This document shows, piece by piece, positions 1 through 8,279 of a DNA stretch of 64,000 nt; positions within the stretch are counted from its first letter, which is position 1, and each line of letters starts with the position of its first letter. A program made the translations under genes and the position numbers. Origin of the DNA: Pedococcus sp031456495 (GTDB lineage Bacteria > Actinomycetota > Actinomycetes > Actinomycetales > Dermatophilaceae); assembly GCF_031456495.1 (NCBI RefSeq), contig NZ_JAVDUW010000001.1, forward strand, positions 434,001 through 498,000, in the 5' to 3' direction. The notes beneath the pieces are model-generated. The model did no database searches, was not told the origin of the DNA, and saw nothing but the letters and a program-made list of their open reading frames with translations.

Positions 1-332
1 TAGACGTTGACCGTGGTCGGGGAGAACGCGCCTCCCCCGCCCGGCTTGCGCGCCGAGCCGTTGGGGCTCTTGGTGTACCCCTTGGCGGCCATGGCCTTGG
101 CGAACGCGTCCTCGTACGAGCGGACCTGCGCGGCCGACAGCTCGTTGCCGTCCTTGCGGTTGCCGCCCTGGGCCGAGCGCGCCGCGTTGACCGGGTCCGA
201 GTGCGTCGCGCACTCCGCGGCCACCGTGGACTCCCCCGCCATCGGCTGGGCCAGTGCGCTGCCCTGCCCGAGGGCGAGGGCTGCAGCCCCCAGCACCAAC
301 GAGGAGAGCGCGAGTCGGGAACGAAGCAACAT
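1..332 (-). CDS. Secreted protein N-terminus, probable zinc metalloprotease (partial)
   Basis: Only the first 110 residues are in the window; the gene runs off the left edge. It starts at ATG 332-330 with AAAGGA eight bases upstream. Residues 1-29 form a clear Sec signal peptide: MLLRSR, a hydrophobic Leu/Ala core, and a likely cleavage after SALA. The mature part has one Cys near residue 41 and Gly-rich sequence GGGGAF just before the cut. This signal peptide, a charged 60-80 residue leader and then FSPTTVNV resembles the start of actinobacterial M43-type secreted metalloproteases, in which a beta strand of the form VxVYFHVI follows. No catalytic HExxH is visible because that part lies outside the window, so the function is a guess. 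Secretion itself is well supported. Confidence 0.6.
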   Translation of the reverse strand, partial: MLLRSRLALSSLVLGAAALALGQGSALAQPMAGESTVAAECATHSDPVNAARSAQGGNRKDGNELSAAQVRSYEDAFAKAMAAKGYTKSPNGSARKPGGGGAFSPTTVNV

Positions 333-516
333 GTGCGTCCTTTCGCAGGAGGACCACCAGCCCGGTGCGGCGGGCAGTTCTCCTGCGCACGCTAGGAGCG
401 CGTTCGTCAGCGGCACTGCCGCGAAAGCACAGGCAGAGGTAAAGAGTCCACCATGCTTGGGGCAACAGCAGAGGCGTCCGCAGGCAAACGCGACCTGCGG
501 GACCCAGTCCCCTGAC

Positions 517-825
517 TCAGTCCTCGCCGTCCTGCGGTGCGCGCAGGCCCTCGTAGATCTCCTTGCACGTGGGGCACACCGGGAACCGGTCGGGGTTGCG
601 GCCTGGCACCCAGACCTTGCCGCACAGGGCGGTCACCGGCTCCCCCGACAGCGCGCTCTCGAGGATCTTCTCCTTGCGCACGTAGTGGGAGAAGCGCTCG
701 TGGTCGCCGGGCTCCTGCAGCTGCTCCTGCACCTCTTCGCGCTCGAGCACCGCCGTGCTCGTCTGCTGCTGCGGCTGCGCCTGCGGCGCGTGCGGGTCGT
801 CCAGGGGGATCTGGGGCTCGCTCAT
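517..825 (-). CDS. DUF3039 domain protein
   Basis: A small soluble protein of 102 residues starting MSEPQIPLDD. The N-terminal third is rich in Gln, Pro and Ala (AQPQQQTSTAV) and probably disordered. The C-terminal half carries the DUF3039 signature: a conserved KEKILESAL segment, GEPVTALCGKVW, and RFPVCPTCKEIYEGL, so a Cys in the first strand plus a CxxC pair could bind a metal. DUF3039 is restricted to Actinobacteria and has no known function. An in-frame upstream extension to 927 exists, but it overlaps the YqgE gene, so the ATG at 825 is preferred. It lies 23 bases beyond the YqgE start on the same strand and could be cotranscribed from a promoter upstream. Confidence 0.85.
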   Translation of the reverse strand: MSEPQIPLDDPHAPQAQPQQQTSTAVLEREEVQEQLQEPGDHERFSHYVRKEKILESALSGEPVTALCGKVWVPGRNPDRFPVCPTCKEIYEGLRAPQDGED

Positions 826-848
826 CCCCCGAGTGTATGCCGGGTGCC

Positions 849-1406
849 TCAGTTCATCTCCGGGTCCACCGGGAAGGTGGCCACGAAGGCGAGGTGGTCG
901 CGCTGGCGGCGCAGCACGCGCACCCACAGGCTCTGCGGGTCGTCGTCGAACGCGTCACGACCCTCGGCCTCCACGACGTACCAGGACCCGCTGTCGACCT
1001 CCTCCTCGAGCTGCCCGGGCGACCACCCGGCATACCCGGCGAAGATCCGCATCCCCGCCACCTCGGGCATGACGAGCTCGGGCGGGGTGTCGAGGTCGAC
1101 GAGGCCGACCCCGCCGAAGAGCCGCTTGACCCCCATCGGCTCGACGTCACCCGGGACGGTGACCAGCCCGAGTGCGCTGTCCAGGCCCACCGGGCCGCCC
1201 TCGAAGAGGACCTGGGGCGCGGTCACGTGGTCCTGCCACTCCGGCAGGACCGCGTCGACGCGGGCGTCGAGCGGGCGGTTCAGCACCACGCCCTGCGCCC
1301 CCTCGGCGTCGTGGTGGAGCAGGAGCACGACGCTGCGGCGGAACACCCCCTCCTCGATCTGGGGTGTCGCGAGCAGCAGGCTGCCGGACAGGTCCTCGTT
1401 CTCCAC
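849..1406 (-). CDS. YqgE/AlgH family protein (UPF0301)
   Basis: 185 residues, the usual length for UPF0301/DUF179. The N-terminus has the family hallmark: MENEDLSGSLLLATPQIEEG, then FRRSVVLLLHHDAEGAQGVV and LNRPLD. Later conserved parts are the VLFEGGPVG segment, the FAGYAGWSPGQLEEE block, and a C-terminal Trp-rich stretch. The family is cytoplasmic and of uncertain function; AlgH was linked to alginate regulation in Pseudomonas, but no catalytic activity is established. It is convergent-free: the helicase gene upstream is on the same strand and separated by a strong hairpin at 1428-1460, so it probably has its own promoter in the 1407-1427 region or reads through. Confidence 0.9.
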   Translation of the reverse strand: MENEDLSGSLLLATPQIEEGVFRRSVVLLLHHDAEGAQGVVLNRPLDARVDAVLPEWQDHVTAPQVLFEGGPVGLDSALGLVTVPGDVEPMGVKRLFGGVGLVDLDTPPELVMPEVAGMRIFAGYAGWSPGQLEEEVDSGSWYVVEAEGRDAFDDDPQSLWVRVLRRQRDHLAFVATFPVDPEMN

Positions 1407-1427
1407 CCCTCCATTCTGCCCACAAAG

Positions 1428-1460
1428 CCACAGCCCCGGTCACGGGGACCGGGGCTGTGG
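1428..1460 (-). terminator. Intrinsic terminator of the DEAD-box helicase gene
   Basis: A perfect 13-bp stem, CCACAGCCCCGGT (1428-1440) pairing with ACCGGGGCTGTGG (1448-1460), with a 7-base loop. It sits 21 bases past the helicase stop codon and is followed on the minus strand by CTTTGTG, a weak U tract. Confidence 0.75.
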
Positions 1461-1480
1461 CGGAACGGCTGACCTGCGGG

Positions 1481-3589
1481 TCAGTCGCGCGGGCTGCGAC
1501 GGGCGCCGCCGTAGGGGCGACCCCCCTGGCGGCCGCGGGGGCCACCGGAGCGCGGGCCGCGCGGACCGCCGCGGTGCTGGCGCTTCTCGCCCTCGAGGAG
1601 CCGCTTGAAGCGCTCCTCGGACACCGGGACACCGCTGGGGGCGCTGGCGCCGGTGGCCGCGAGGCGCTCGTCACCGGGGACGGCCTTGGTCGGGACGGCG
1701 TCGATGCCGGCCTCGCGCGCCATCCGCTCCATGGTGCGGCGCTGGTGCGGGAGGGCCAGGGTCACGACGGTGCCCTTGTCACCGGCGCGGGCGGTGCGGC
1801 CGGAGCGGTGCAGGTAGTCCTTGTGGTCGGCCGGCGGGTCGACCTGCAGGACCACCGAGACGTCGTCGACGTGGATGCCGCGGGCCGCCACGTCGGTGGC
1901 GACGAGCACCGGCAGGCTGCCGTCGCGGAAGGCGCCGAGCACGCGGTTGCGCGCGCCCTGGCCGAGACCGCCGTGCAGCGCCGCGGCGAAGACGCCCTGC
2001 TCGCGCAGCTGCATCGCGACGCGGTCGGCGCCGAGCTTGGTGCGCACGAAGACGACGGTGCGGCCCTCGCGGTTGGCGACCTCGGCGGTGATGACCTTCT
2101 TGTGGACCGGCTCGATGAGCAGGACGTGGTGCTCCATGGTGGTGACCGACGCCTTGGCGTCGTCGGTGGAGTGGGTCACCGGGTCGGTGAGGTAGCGCTC
2201 GACGAGGGTGTCGATGCCGTTGTCGAGCGTGGCCGAGAAGAGCAGCCGCTGGCCGCCCTCGGGCATCCTGTCGAGGATCGCCGTGACCTCGGGCATGAAG
2301 CCCATGTCGGCCATGTGGTCGGCCTCGTCGAGCACCGCGACCTCGACCTCGCCGAGCTCGACGGCCTCGCGCTCGAGCAGGTCCTTCAGGCGGCCCGGGG
2401 TCGCGATGAGGACCTCGACGCCACGGTTCAGGGCGTTGATCTGGGTGGTGTACGAGAGGCCGCCGGCGACCAGCTTGTGGCGCAGGCCGAGCACGTGCAC
2501 GAGCGGCTCGAGCGCGTCGGAGACCTGCATGGCGAGCTCGCGGGTGGGGACCAGGACGAGCGCACGCGGCCGGCGCGGGGCCGCCTTGGGGCGCTCGGCC
2601 AGGCGGGCCAGCATCGGCAGGCCGAAGGCCAGGGTCTTGCCGGAGCCGGTCTGGCCACGGCCGAGGACGTCGCGGCCGGCGAGGGCGTCCGGGATGGTCG
2701 CCGCCTGGATCGGGAACGGGGTGGTGATCCCGTCGCGGGCGAGCCGCTCGACGAGGCGCTCGGCGAGCCCGAGGGCGGCGAAGCCGTTGTCGGCCTCGAC
2801 CGTCACGGGGCCGTCGACCGACGTGCGGGTCGCCTTGACCCAGGTGTCGGCCTCCATGCGCTCGGCCTCGGGGTCCACCTGGTCCTCGAAGCGGGCCGGG
2901 CGGTCGTCGCGGTCGAAGCGACGCGCAGGGCGGTCGTCACGGTCGAAGCGACGCGCGGGGCGGTCGTCGCGGTCGAAGCGACGGGCCGGGCGGTCGTCGC
3001 GGTCGTACTGGCGCGGGCCACGGTTCTCGTCACGGTCGAAACGACGCGCGGGGCGGTCGTCACGGTCGAAACGGCGGGCCGGGCGGTCGTCGCGGTCGTA
3101 CTGGCGCGGGCCACGGTTCTCGTCACGGTCGAAACGCTTGGCCGGGCGGTCGTCGCGGTCGTACTGGCGCGGGCCACGGTTCTCGTCACGGTCGAAACGC
3201 TTCGCCGGACGGTCGTCGCGGTCGAAACGACGCGCCGGGCGGTCGTCGCGGTCGTACTGGCGCGGGCCACGGTTCTCGTCACGGTCGAAACGCTTCGCCG
3301 GGCGGTCGTCACGGTCGAAACGCTTGGCCGGACGGTCGTCACGGTCGAAACGACGCGCGGGGCGGTCGTCACGGTCGAAACGCTTCGCCGGGCGGTCGTC
3401 ACGGTCGAAACGCTTCGCCGGACGGTCGTCACGGTCGAACTCGCGACGGACGAGGCGGTCGGCGTCACGCGCCGGGCGGTTGGTCGACTGTCCGCGGTGG
3501 GCCTTCTTGGGACCCTTCTTCGCGGCAGCCTTCTGGTCAGCAGTCCAGCGGGCCTTCTTGGGCGCGGCGGATCGCAGGTTCTTGGGCAC
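1481..3589 (-). CDS. DEAD-box ATP-dependent RNA helicase with repeat N-terminus
   Basis: 702 residues. ATP-dependent RNA unwinding helicase of the RhlE/DeaD type, probably acting in ribosome assembly or RNA decay. The core shows every helicase motif in order: Q-motif around FPIQAATIP, Walker A GRGQTGSGKT, PTRELAMQ, the DEAD box DEADHMADMGF, SAT, and in the second RecA lobe VFVRTK, ATDVAARGIHVDDV and HRSGRTARAG. Residues 1-50 are Lys-rich and basic. Residues 51-233 are an array of about 18 tandem units, FDRDDRPAKR or FDRDENRGPRQ, clearly disordered and rich in Arg/Asp. The C-terminal tail is Gly/Arg-rich (RGG-like), a typical RNA-binding tail. Such flanks on DEAD-box enzymes often drive condensation with RNA. 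The start ATG is the first in the frame. Confidence 0.95.
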   Translation of the reverse strand: MPKNLRSAAPKKARWTADQKAAAKKGPKKAHRGQSTNRPARDADRLVRREFDRDDRPAKRFDRDDRPAKRFDRDDRPARRFDRDDRPAKRFDRDDRPAKRFDRDENRGPRQYDRDDRPARRFDRDDRPAKRFDRDENRGPRQYDRDDRPAKRFDRDENRGPRQYDRDDRPARRFDRDDRPARRFDRDENRGPRQYDRDDRPARRFDRDDRPARRFDRDDRPARRFDRDDRPARFEDQVDPEAERMEADTWVKATRTSVDGPVTVEADNGFAALGLAERLVERLARDGITTPFPIQAATIPDALAGRDVLGRGQTGSGKTLAFGLPMLARLAERPKAAPRRPRALVLVPTRELAMQVSDALEPLVHVLGLRHKLVAGGLSYTTQINALNRGVEVLIATPGRLKDLLEREAVELGEVEVAVLDEADHMADMGFMPEVTAILDRMPEGGQRLLFSATLDNGIDTLVERYLTDPVTHSTDDAKASVTTMEHHVLLIEPVHKKVITAEVANREGRTVVFVRTKLGADRVAMQLREQGVFAAALHGGLGQGARNRVLGAFRDGSLPVLVATDVAARGIHVDDVSVVLQVDPPADHKDYLHRSGRTARAGDKGTVVTLALPHQRRTMERMAREAGIDAVPTKAVPGDERLAATGASAPSGVPVSEERFKRLLEGEKRQHRGGPRGPRSGGPRGRQGGRPYGGARRSPRD
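2891..3439 (-). repeat. Tandem 30/33-bp coding repeats in the helicase N-terminus
   Basis: About 18 tandem units encoding FDRDDRPA(K/R)R (10 residues, 30 bp) or FDRDENRGPRQ (11 residues, 33 bp). The 33-bp form appears four times and is always followed by a unit beginning with Tyr instead of Phe, so the higher-order period is mixed. Units differ by only a few synonymous changes (CGACGC versus CGCTTC or CGCTTG), implying recent slippage or recombination. Length is therefore expected to vary among strains. Confidence 0.9.
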
Positions 3590-3801
3590 AGGTGTTCAAC
3601 TCACTTCAGGTACTCGAGGTAGACACGTCTCGAGCCACCTGGCGAGGGAGACCGGGAAAGACGAGCCTCAGGCCACGAAGGGCCCGGTGGACCGGATCGA
3701 CGGTCGTCATCCGGTGGGCGTCAGTCGGCATCGGGGACATCGGTGCGGCTTCACTGCCGCGGGTGGCGCTGCCAGGCGCCGCCGAACTGAGCCCGACCAG
3801 T

Positions 3802-4176
3802 CTACCAGCGACGCCGAGCCCTCCCGACCACGACGAGCGTGACGCCGAGCACGACGCCGGACAGGTCCGCCACGGCGTCCCAGACGTCGCCGTCCCGGTG
3901 CGGCAGCAGGTAGTGCTGCACGAGCTCGCTGACCGGGGCGTGCAGGGCGAGCAGGCCGACGAGCCACGCAGGCCGCAGCCCCGCGAGCAGACCGACGACG
4001 GTCGGCACCCCGAACAGCAGGAGGTGGACGACCTTGTCGGTCCACGTCACCGGCCCCTGCACGTCGACGCGCGGCCAGTACAGGCAGCACAGGTGGACCA
4101 CCAGCAGCAGCGCAAAGGCGGCGCGCGCCACCGAGGCCGAGCGCGCCGAGGAGGTCCTGGTCGTCGTGTCGCTCAC
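3802..4176 (-). CDS. VanZ-like small membrane protein
   Basis: 124 residues from the GTG at 4176 (VSDTTTRTSS). Four hydrophobic segments are visible: ARAAFALLLVVHLCCLYW, VVHLLLFGVPTVVGLLAGL, WLVGLLALHAPVSEL, and LSGVVLGVTLVVVG. The order, with WxDKVxHxxxFG-like residues in TWTDKVVHLLLFGV, SELVQHYLLPHRDGD and a D near a final helix, matches VanZ-like family proteins. These are named after a teicoplanin-resistance gene but most have no resistance role. A longer version beginning at 4227 would overlap the divergent oxidoreductase gene, so the shorter start is preferred. Function unknown. Confidence 0.75.
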   Translation of the reverse strand: MSDTTTRTSSARSASVARAAFALLLVVHLCCLYWPRVDVQGPVTWTDKVVHLLLFGVPTVVGLLAGLRPAWLVGLLALHAPVSELVQHYLLPHRDGDVWDAVADLSGVVLGVTLVVVGRARRRW

Positions 4177-4217
4177 CCGGTGCAGCGTAGACGGGCGGAA
4201 TCGCCGGCGGGTGACCG

Positions 4218-5267
4218 GTGTTGGCACCCGACGTGACCTCGCCGACCCCCGGTACCCCGCGCCCGCTGTCCCTGCTCGACTTCGTCGACGTGCCCTCGGG
4301 CATGACCGCCCAGCAGGCCATCGCCCGCAGCGAGCGCACGGTCCAGGCCGCCGACCGGCTCGGGTTCGCGCGCTACTGGATCAGCGAGCACCACAGCTTC
4401 GCCGGGCTGGCGAGCAGCTCGCCCGAGATCCTCATCGCCCACCTCGCCTCGCTCACCACCGGCATCCGCGTCGGCGCGGCGGGGATCATGCTCCCCAACC
4501 ACTCCCCCCTCAAGGTGGCGGAGTGGTTCAAGACGCTGGAGATGCTGCACCCGGGGCGCATCGACCTCGGCCTGGGGCGTGCGCCCGGCACCGACCAGCT
4601 CACCGCGTTCGCGCTGCGGCGCTCCCGCGAGGCCCTCACCGCCGACGACTTCCCCCAGCAGGCGGCCGAGCTCATCGCGTTCCTGTCCGACAGCTGGCCC
4701 GACGACCACCCGTTCAAGGCGGTCCGCGCCACCCCGGTCGTCGACACCAGCCCCGAGCTGCTCATGCTCGGCTCGAGCGGGTGGGGCTCCTCCTTCGCGG
4801 CCGTCAACGGGATGGCCACGGTCTTCGCCCACCACATGAGCCCCGGCCTCGCCGTCGAGGCGCTGCAGGCATACCGCCGCGACTTCCGGCCCGGCCCCCT
4901 CGGTGACACGCCGCGCGTCATCATCTCGGTCCTCGCCCTGGCGACGGAGGACCCGGACGTCGCTGCGGACTTCCGCGCCGGCTGGGCGCTGCAGATGCAG
5001 CGCATCCGCAGTGGCGCCACGACGCGCCCCAGCGCGGAGGAGATCCGCACGTTCCGGCTCAGCCCCGAGTTCGCCGCCATCGAGCCCAGCCTCCAGGGCC
5101 GGGTGTATGCGGGGCCGCCGGCCGAGGTCGCCAAGGGCCTCACCGCGCTCGCCGACGAGGCCGGTGCGGACGAGGTCTCCCTCGTCGCGCCGACCCCGGA
5201 CCTGGACGCGAAGCTGCGCAGCCTGGAGCTGCTGGCGGCCGAGTTCGGCCTCACCCCGAGGGGCTGA
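4218..5267 (+). CDS. LLM class flavin-dependent oxidoreductase
   Basis: 349 residues, luciferase-like monooxygenase (bacterial luciferase fold), using reduced flavin. Conserved parts are the N-terminal strand LSLLDFVD, the helix ending in RYWISEHHSF, GIRVGAAGIMLPNH, the RIDLGLGRAPGTD loop typical of the MsnO8/alkanal-monooxygenase-like subgroup, and GSSGWG. The substrate cannot be told. Start is uncertain: GTG at 4218 or GTG at 4233; neither has a strong ribosome-binding site. It is divergent from the VanZ-like gene and shares a very short promoter region with it. Transcription ends at the hairpin at 5279-5302, shared with the convergent malic enzyme gene. Confidence 0.9.
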   Translation: MLAPDVTSPTPGTPRPLSLLDFVDVPSGMTAQQAIARSERTVQAADRLGFARYWISEHHSFAGLASSSPEILIAHLASLTTGIRVGAAGIMLPNHSPLKVAEWFKTLEMLHPGRIDLGLGRAPGTDQLTAFALRRSREALTADDFPQQAAELIAFLSDSWPDDHPFKAVRATPVVDTSPELLMLGSSGWGSSFAAVNGMATVFAHHMSPGLAVEALQAYRRDFRPGPLGDTPRVIISVLALATEDPDVAADFRAGWALQMQRIRSGATTRPSAEEIRTFRLSPEFAAIEPSLQGRVYAGPPAEVAKGLTALADEAGADEVSLVAPTPDLDAKLRSLELLAAEFGLTPRG

Positions 5268-5278
5268 CCCCGGCGCCG

Positions 5279-5302
5279 GGCGCCGGGCGCGTGGCCGGCG
5301 CC
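5279..5302. terminator. Bidirectional hairpin between convergent genes
   Basis: GGCGCCGG (5279-5286) pairs with CCGGCGCC (5295-5302) around an 8-base loop. It fills the 43-base gap between the convergent LLM oxidoreductase and malic enzyme stop codons, with no U tract on either strand. Confidence 0.45.
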
Positions 5303-5310
5303 AACGGCGG

Positions 5311-6771
5311 TCAGCCGATCAGCTCGGCCTCGTCCGTAGCGACCGACGACGTCCGCTCGACTGCCTCAGGAGCGGTGCCCAGCACGGCCGCCTTCACCGC
5401 GGCGGCGACCACCTTCGACACGTCGGGGTGGAACACGCTGGGGATGATGTAGGCCGGGTTGAGCTCGTCGGGGTGGACGACCTCGGACAGGGCGGTCGCC
5501 GCGGCGAGCATGACGTCCTCGTCGATGGTGCGCGACGCCGCGTCGAGCAGGCCGCGGAAGACGCCGGGGAACACCAGCACGTTGTTGATCTGGTTCGCGA
5601 AGTCCGAGCGCCCGGTCGCGACCACGGCGGCGTGCTGCGCGGCGGCGATGGGGTCGACCTCGGGCTCGGGGTTGGCCATCGCGAAGACGATCGCGTCGTC
5701 GGCCATCGTGGCGATGTCGTCGCCGGTGAGGATGCCGGGGGCCGAGACGCCGATGAAGACGTCCGCGCCCGCGATCGCGGCCTTGAGCGTCCCGCTCACC
5801 CGGCGGGGGTTGGTGTGCTCGGCCGACCACGCCAGCTGCGGGTGGTCGCCCGAGGCGATGTCCTCGCGGTCGGGGTGCAGCACGCCGAACTGGTCCGCCA
5901 CGACGACGTCACGCGCGCCGGCCTTGAGCAGCAGCTTGAGGATGGCGGTGCCGGCGGCGCCCGCGCCCGACATCACGACCCGGCACTCCGCCAGCTCCTT
6001 GCCCACGACCCGCAGGGCGTTGCGCAGGGCGGCCAGGGTGACGATCGCGGTGCCGTGCTGGTCGTCGTGGAAGACCGGGATGTCGAGCTCCTCGCGCAGC
6101 CGGTGCTCGATCTCGAAGCAGCGCGGGGCCGAGATGTCCTCGAGGTTGATGCCCGCGAAGACCGGGCTGATCGCCTTGACGGTGCGGATGATCTCCTCGG
6201 TGTCCTGGGTGTCCAGGCAGATCGGGAAGGCGTCGATGTCGGCGAACCGCTTGAACAGGGCCGCCTTGCCCTCCATGACGGGCAGCGCCCCGAGCGGGCC
6301 GATGTTGCCCAGCCCCAGCACGGCCGACCCGTCGGTCACGACCGCGACGGTGTTGCGCTTGATGGTCAGGCGGCGGGCGTCCTCGGGGTTCTCCGCGATC
6401 GCCATGCAGACGCGGGCCACGCCCGGGGTGTAGATGAGCGACAAGTCGTCGCGGTTGCGGATCGGCACCTTCGACTCGACCTTGAGCTTGCCGCCGAGGT
6501 GGACGAGGAAGGTGCGGTCGGAGACCTTGCCGATGTCCACGCCGTGCACGCCGCGCATCGCCTCGACGAGCTCGTCCGCGTGGGCGGTGTCGCGGGCCGC
6601 TGCGGTCACGTCCACCCGGAGGCGGTCGGCCCCCGACGCCGTCACGTCGAGGCCGGTGACCAGGCCGCCTCCCGCCTCGATGACCCCGGTCAGCTCCGAC
6701 ACCGCGGTGGCGCGGGCCGGGAGGGTGAGGCGGACGGTGATGGAGTTGGACACGGAGGGCACGGCGGTCAT
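5311..6771 (-). CDS. NAD-dependent malic enzyme with N-terminal ACT-like domain
   Basis: 486 residues. Oxidatively decarboxylates malate to pyruvate and CO2, linking the TCA cycle to pyruvate; with pyruvate carboxylase in this window it can form a pyruvate/C4 node. Residues 1-75 are an ACT-like regulatory domain (SITVRLTLPA...). The malic N-domain holds LSLIYTPGVA with the catalytic Tyr (near 112) and Lys in MEGKAALFKRF; the metal-binding part is FHDDQHGTA with the paired Asp; the NAD fold is SGAGAAGTA. ATG at 6771 has AGGAG nine bases upstream; a 32-residue upstream extension has no support. It lies 16 bases downstream of the permease on the same strand, so both are probably one transcript. 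Confidence 0.92.
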   Translation of the reverse strand: MTAVPSVSNSITVRLTLPARATAVSELTGVIEAGGGLVTGLDVTASGADRLRVDVTAAARDTAHADELVEAMRGVHGVDIGKVSDRTFLVHLGGKLKVESKVPIRNRDDLSLIYTPGVARVCMAIAENPEDARRLTIKRNTVAVVTDGSAVLGLGNIGPLGALPVMEGKAALFKRFADIDAFPICLDTQDTEEIIRTVKAISPVFAGINLEDISAPRCFEIEHRLREELDIPVFHDDQHGTAIVTLAALRNALRVVGKELAECRVVMSGAGAAGTAILKLLLKAGARDVVVADQFGVLHPDREDIASGDHPQLAWSAEHTNPRRVSGTLKAAIAGADVFIGVSAPGILTGDDIATMADDAIVFAMANPEPEVDPIAAAQHAAVVATGRSDFANQINNVLVFPGVFRGLLDAASRTIDEDVMLAAATALSEVVHPDELNPAYIIPSVFHPDVSKVVAAAVKAAVLGTAPEAVERTSSVATDEAELIG

Positions 6772-6787
6772 GCCGGCATTCTCCTGA

Positions 6788-8239
6788 TTACTCAGCGGTA
6801 CGCCGAAACGCGACCGCCCCCTGGGCAGGAGCCGCCGCGGTCCGCTCGCCACGGGTGCGGGCGACACCGATCGCCACGATGACGGCGGCGAGCGCCAGGC
6901 TCAGGCCGAGCTCGAGCCGGTGCCCCTCCTGGACCAGCATCAGGACCAGCACGAAGGCGATGAACCCGATCGTCGCGTAGGTCAGGCCGGGGTACAGCCA
7001 CATCCGCACCGCGGGGCTGTGGCCCTCGGCGTCGAGCTGGCGCCGCATCCGCAGCTGCGACAGCGCGATGACGAGGTAGACGAACAGCGCGATCGCGCCG
7101 GAGCTCGCCAGCAGGTAGCCGAAGATCTTCTCCGGCAGGAGGTAGTTGCCGATGACCCCGAGGAAGCCGACCACCGAGCTCGCCAGGATCGCCCAGGCCG
7201 GGACTCCCCGGTCGGTCGTGCGCGACCACGCCGCCGGGGCGTCACCGCGGGTCGACAGCGAGAAGGCCATGCGCGAGGCGGTGTAGAGCGCGGAGTTCAG
7301 GCACGAGGCGACCGCCGTGAGGATGACGAACTCGAGCACCGTCGTGAGCCCGCCGAGGCCCATGCGCTCCAGGGTGTACTGGTACGAGCCGGATCCCTCG
7401 GCCGCGAGGCCCTTGGCGTTCCACGGGACGAGGGCGACCACGACGAAGATGGAGCCGAGGTAGAACAGGCTGATCCGCCAGATCACCGAGTTGACCGCCT
7501 TGCGGATGCCGGCCTCGGGGTTCGGCGACTCGGCCGCGGCGATGGTGACGATCTCGGTGCCCATGAAGGTGAACATCGTGATGAGCATGGCCGCGAAGAC
7601 CGCGCCGATCCCGTGGGGCAGGAAACCGCCGTCCTGCCACAGGTGCCCGACGCCCGAGGTCTTCGAGCCGGGCAGCGCGCCGACCATGGCGAGCACGCCG
7701 AGCCCGATGAACAGCACGATCGCGATGACCTTGACGAGGGCGAACCAGAACTCGAACTCGCCGTAGTTCCCGACGCTGAACAGGTTGGTCCCCACGAGCA
7801 GCCCGGTGATGACGAGGGCGAAGACCCACTGCGGCACCGCGGGGAACCAGTCCCCCAGGATCAGCGCCCCGGCGGTCGCCTCGACCGGGATCACGATGAC
7901 CCAGAACCACCAGTACAGCCAGCCGATCGAGAAACCGGCCCACCGCCCGAGCGAGCGGTCGGCATACGTCGAGAAGGACCCGGTGTCGGGCTGGGCGGTC
8001 GCCATCTCGCCGAGCATCCGCATGACCAGGACGACCAGCGTCCCCGCCAGGGCGTAGGCGATGAGGACGGCCGGGCCGGCGGTGGCGATGGCGTTGGCCG
8101 ACCCCACGAAGAGGCCCGCACCGATGACCCCGGCGATGGAGATCATGGTGATGTGCCGTGGCTTCAGCCCCGCCTTGAGCTGGCTGGGCGCCGGCTCGTC
8201 GCCGGGGACGTCTGGCTGGTGCTTCGTCGTCGCGCTCAC
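6788..8239 (-). CDS. APC-family amino acid permease
   Basis: 483 residues with about 12 membrane segments, an amino acid/proton symporter of the AAT/GABA-permease type. The start of the core, LKPRHITMISIAGVIGAGLF, is the first-helix GIGAG-type signature of APC transporters; the consensus block around MRMLGEMATAQPDTGSFSTYA is also clear. GTG 8239 is preferred because the extension to 8398 is charged and untypical. The gene is the first of a likely pair with malic enzyme, so the imported amino acid may feed C4 metabolism, but the substrate cannot be read from sequence. Confidence 0.9.
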   Translation of the reverse strand: MSATTKHQPDVPGDEPAPSQLKAGLKPRHITMISIAGVIGAGLFVGSANAIATAGPAVLIAYALAGTLVVLVMRMLGEMATAQPDTGSFSTYADRSLGRWAGFSIGWLYWWFWVIVIPVEATAGALILGDWFPAVPQWVFALVITGLLVGTNLFSVGNYGEFEFWFALVKVIAIVLFIGLGVLAMVGALPGSKTSGVGHLWQDGGFLPHGIGAVFAAMLITMFTFMGTEIVTIAAAESPNPEAGIRKAVNSVIWRISLFYLGSIFVVVALVPWNAKGLAAEGSGSYQYTLERMGLGGLTTVLEFVILTAVASCLNSALYTASRMAFSLSTRGDAPAAWSRTTDRGVPAWAILASSVVGFLGVIGNYLLPEKIFGYLLASSGAIALFVYLVIALSQLRMRRQLDAEGHSPAVRMWLYPGLTYATIGFIAFVLVLMLVQEGHRLELGLSLALAAVIVAIGVARTRGERTAAAPAQGAVAFRRTAE

Positions 8240-8279
8240 CCGGGCAGCGTGGACCCGGGTGACGTATGCCGCAAATCGA

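Noticed and set aside
333..516. Small plus-strand frame of 20 codons at 453-515.
   Set aside because: Too short, with no ribosome-binding site or coding bias; the 184-base gap holds nothing else I can support.
2891..3439. Regular repeats resembling a CRISPR array.
   Set aside because: Units are tandem without unique spacers and code for a repeated peptide inside the helicase frame.
1172..3622. Plus-strand 816-residue open frame opposite the helicase gene.
   Set aside because: Antisense shadow of the helicase repeat region: low-complexity Val/Thr repeats, no start signal, no family.
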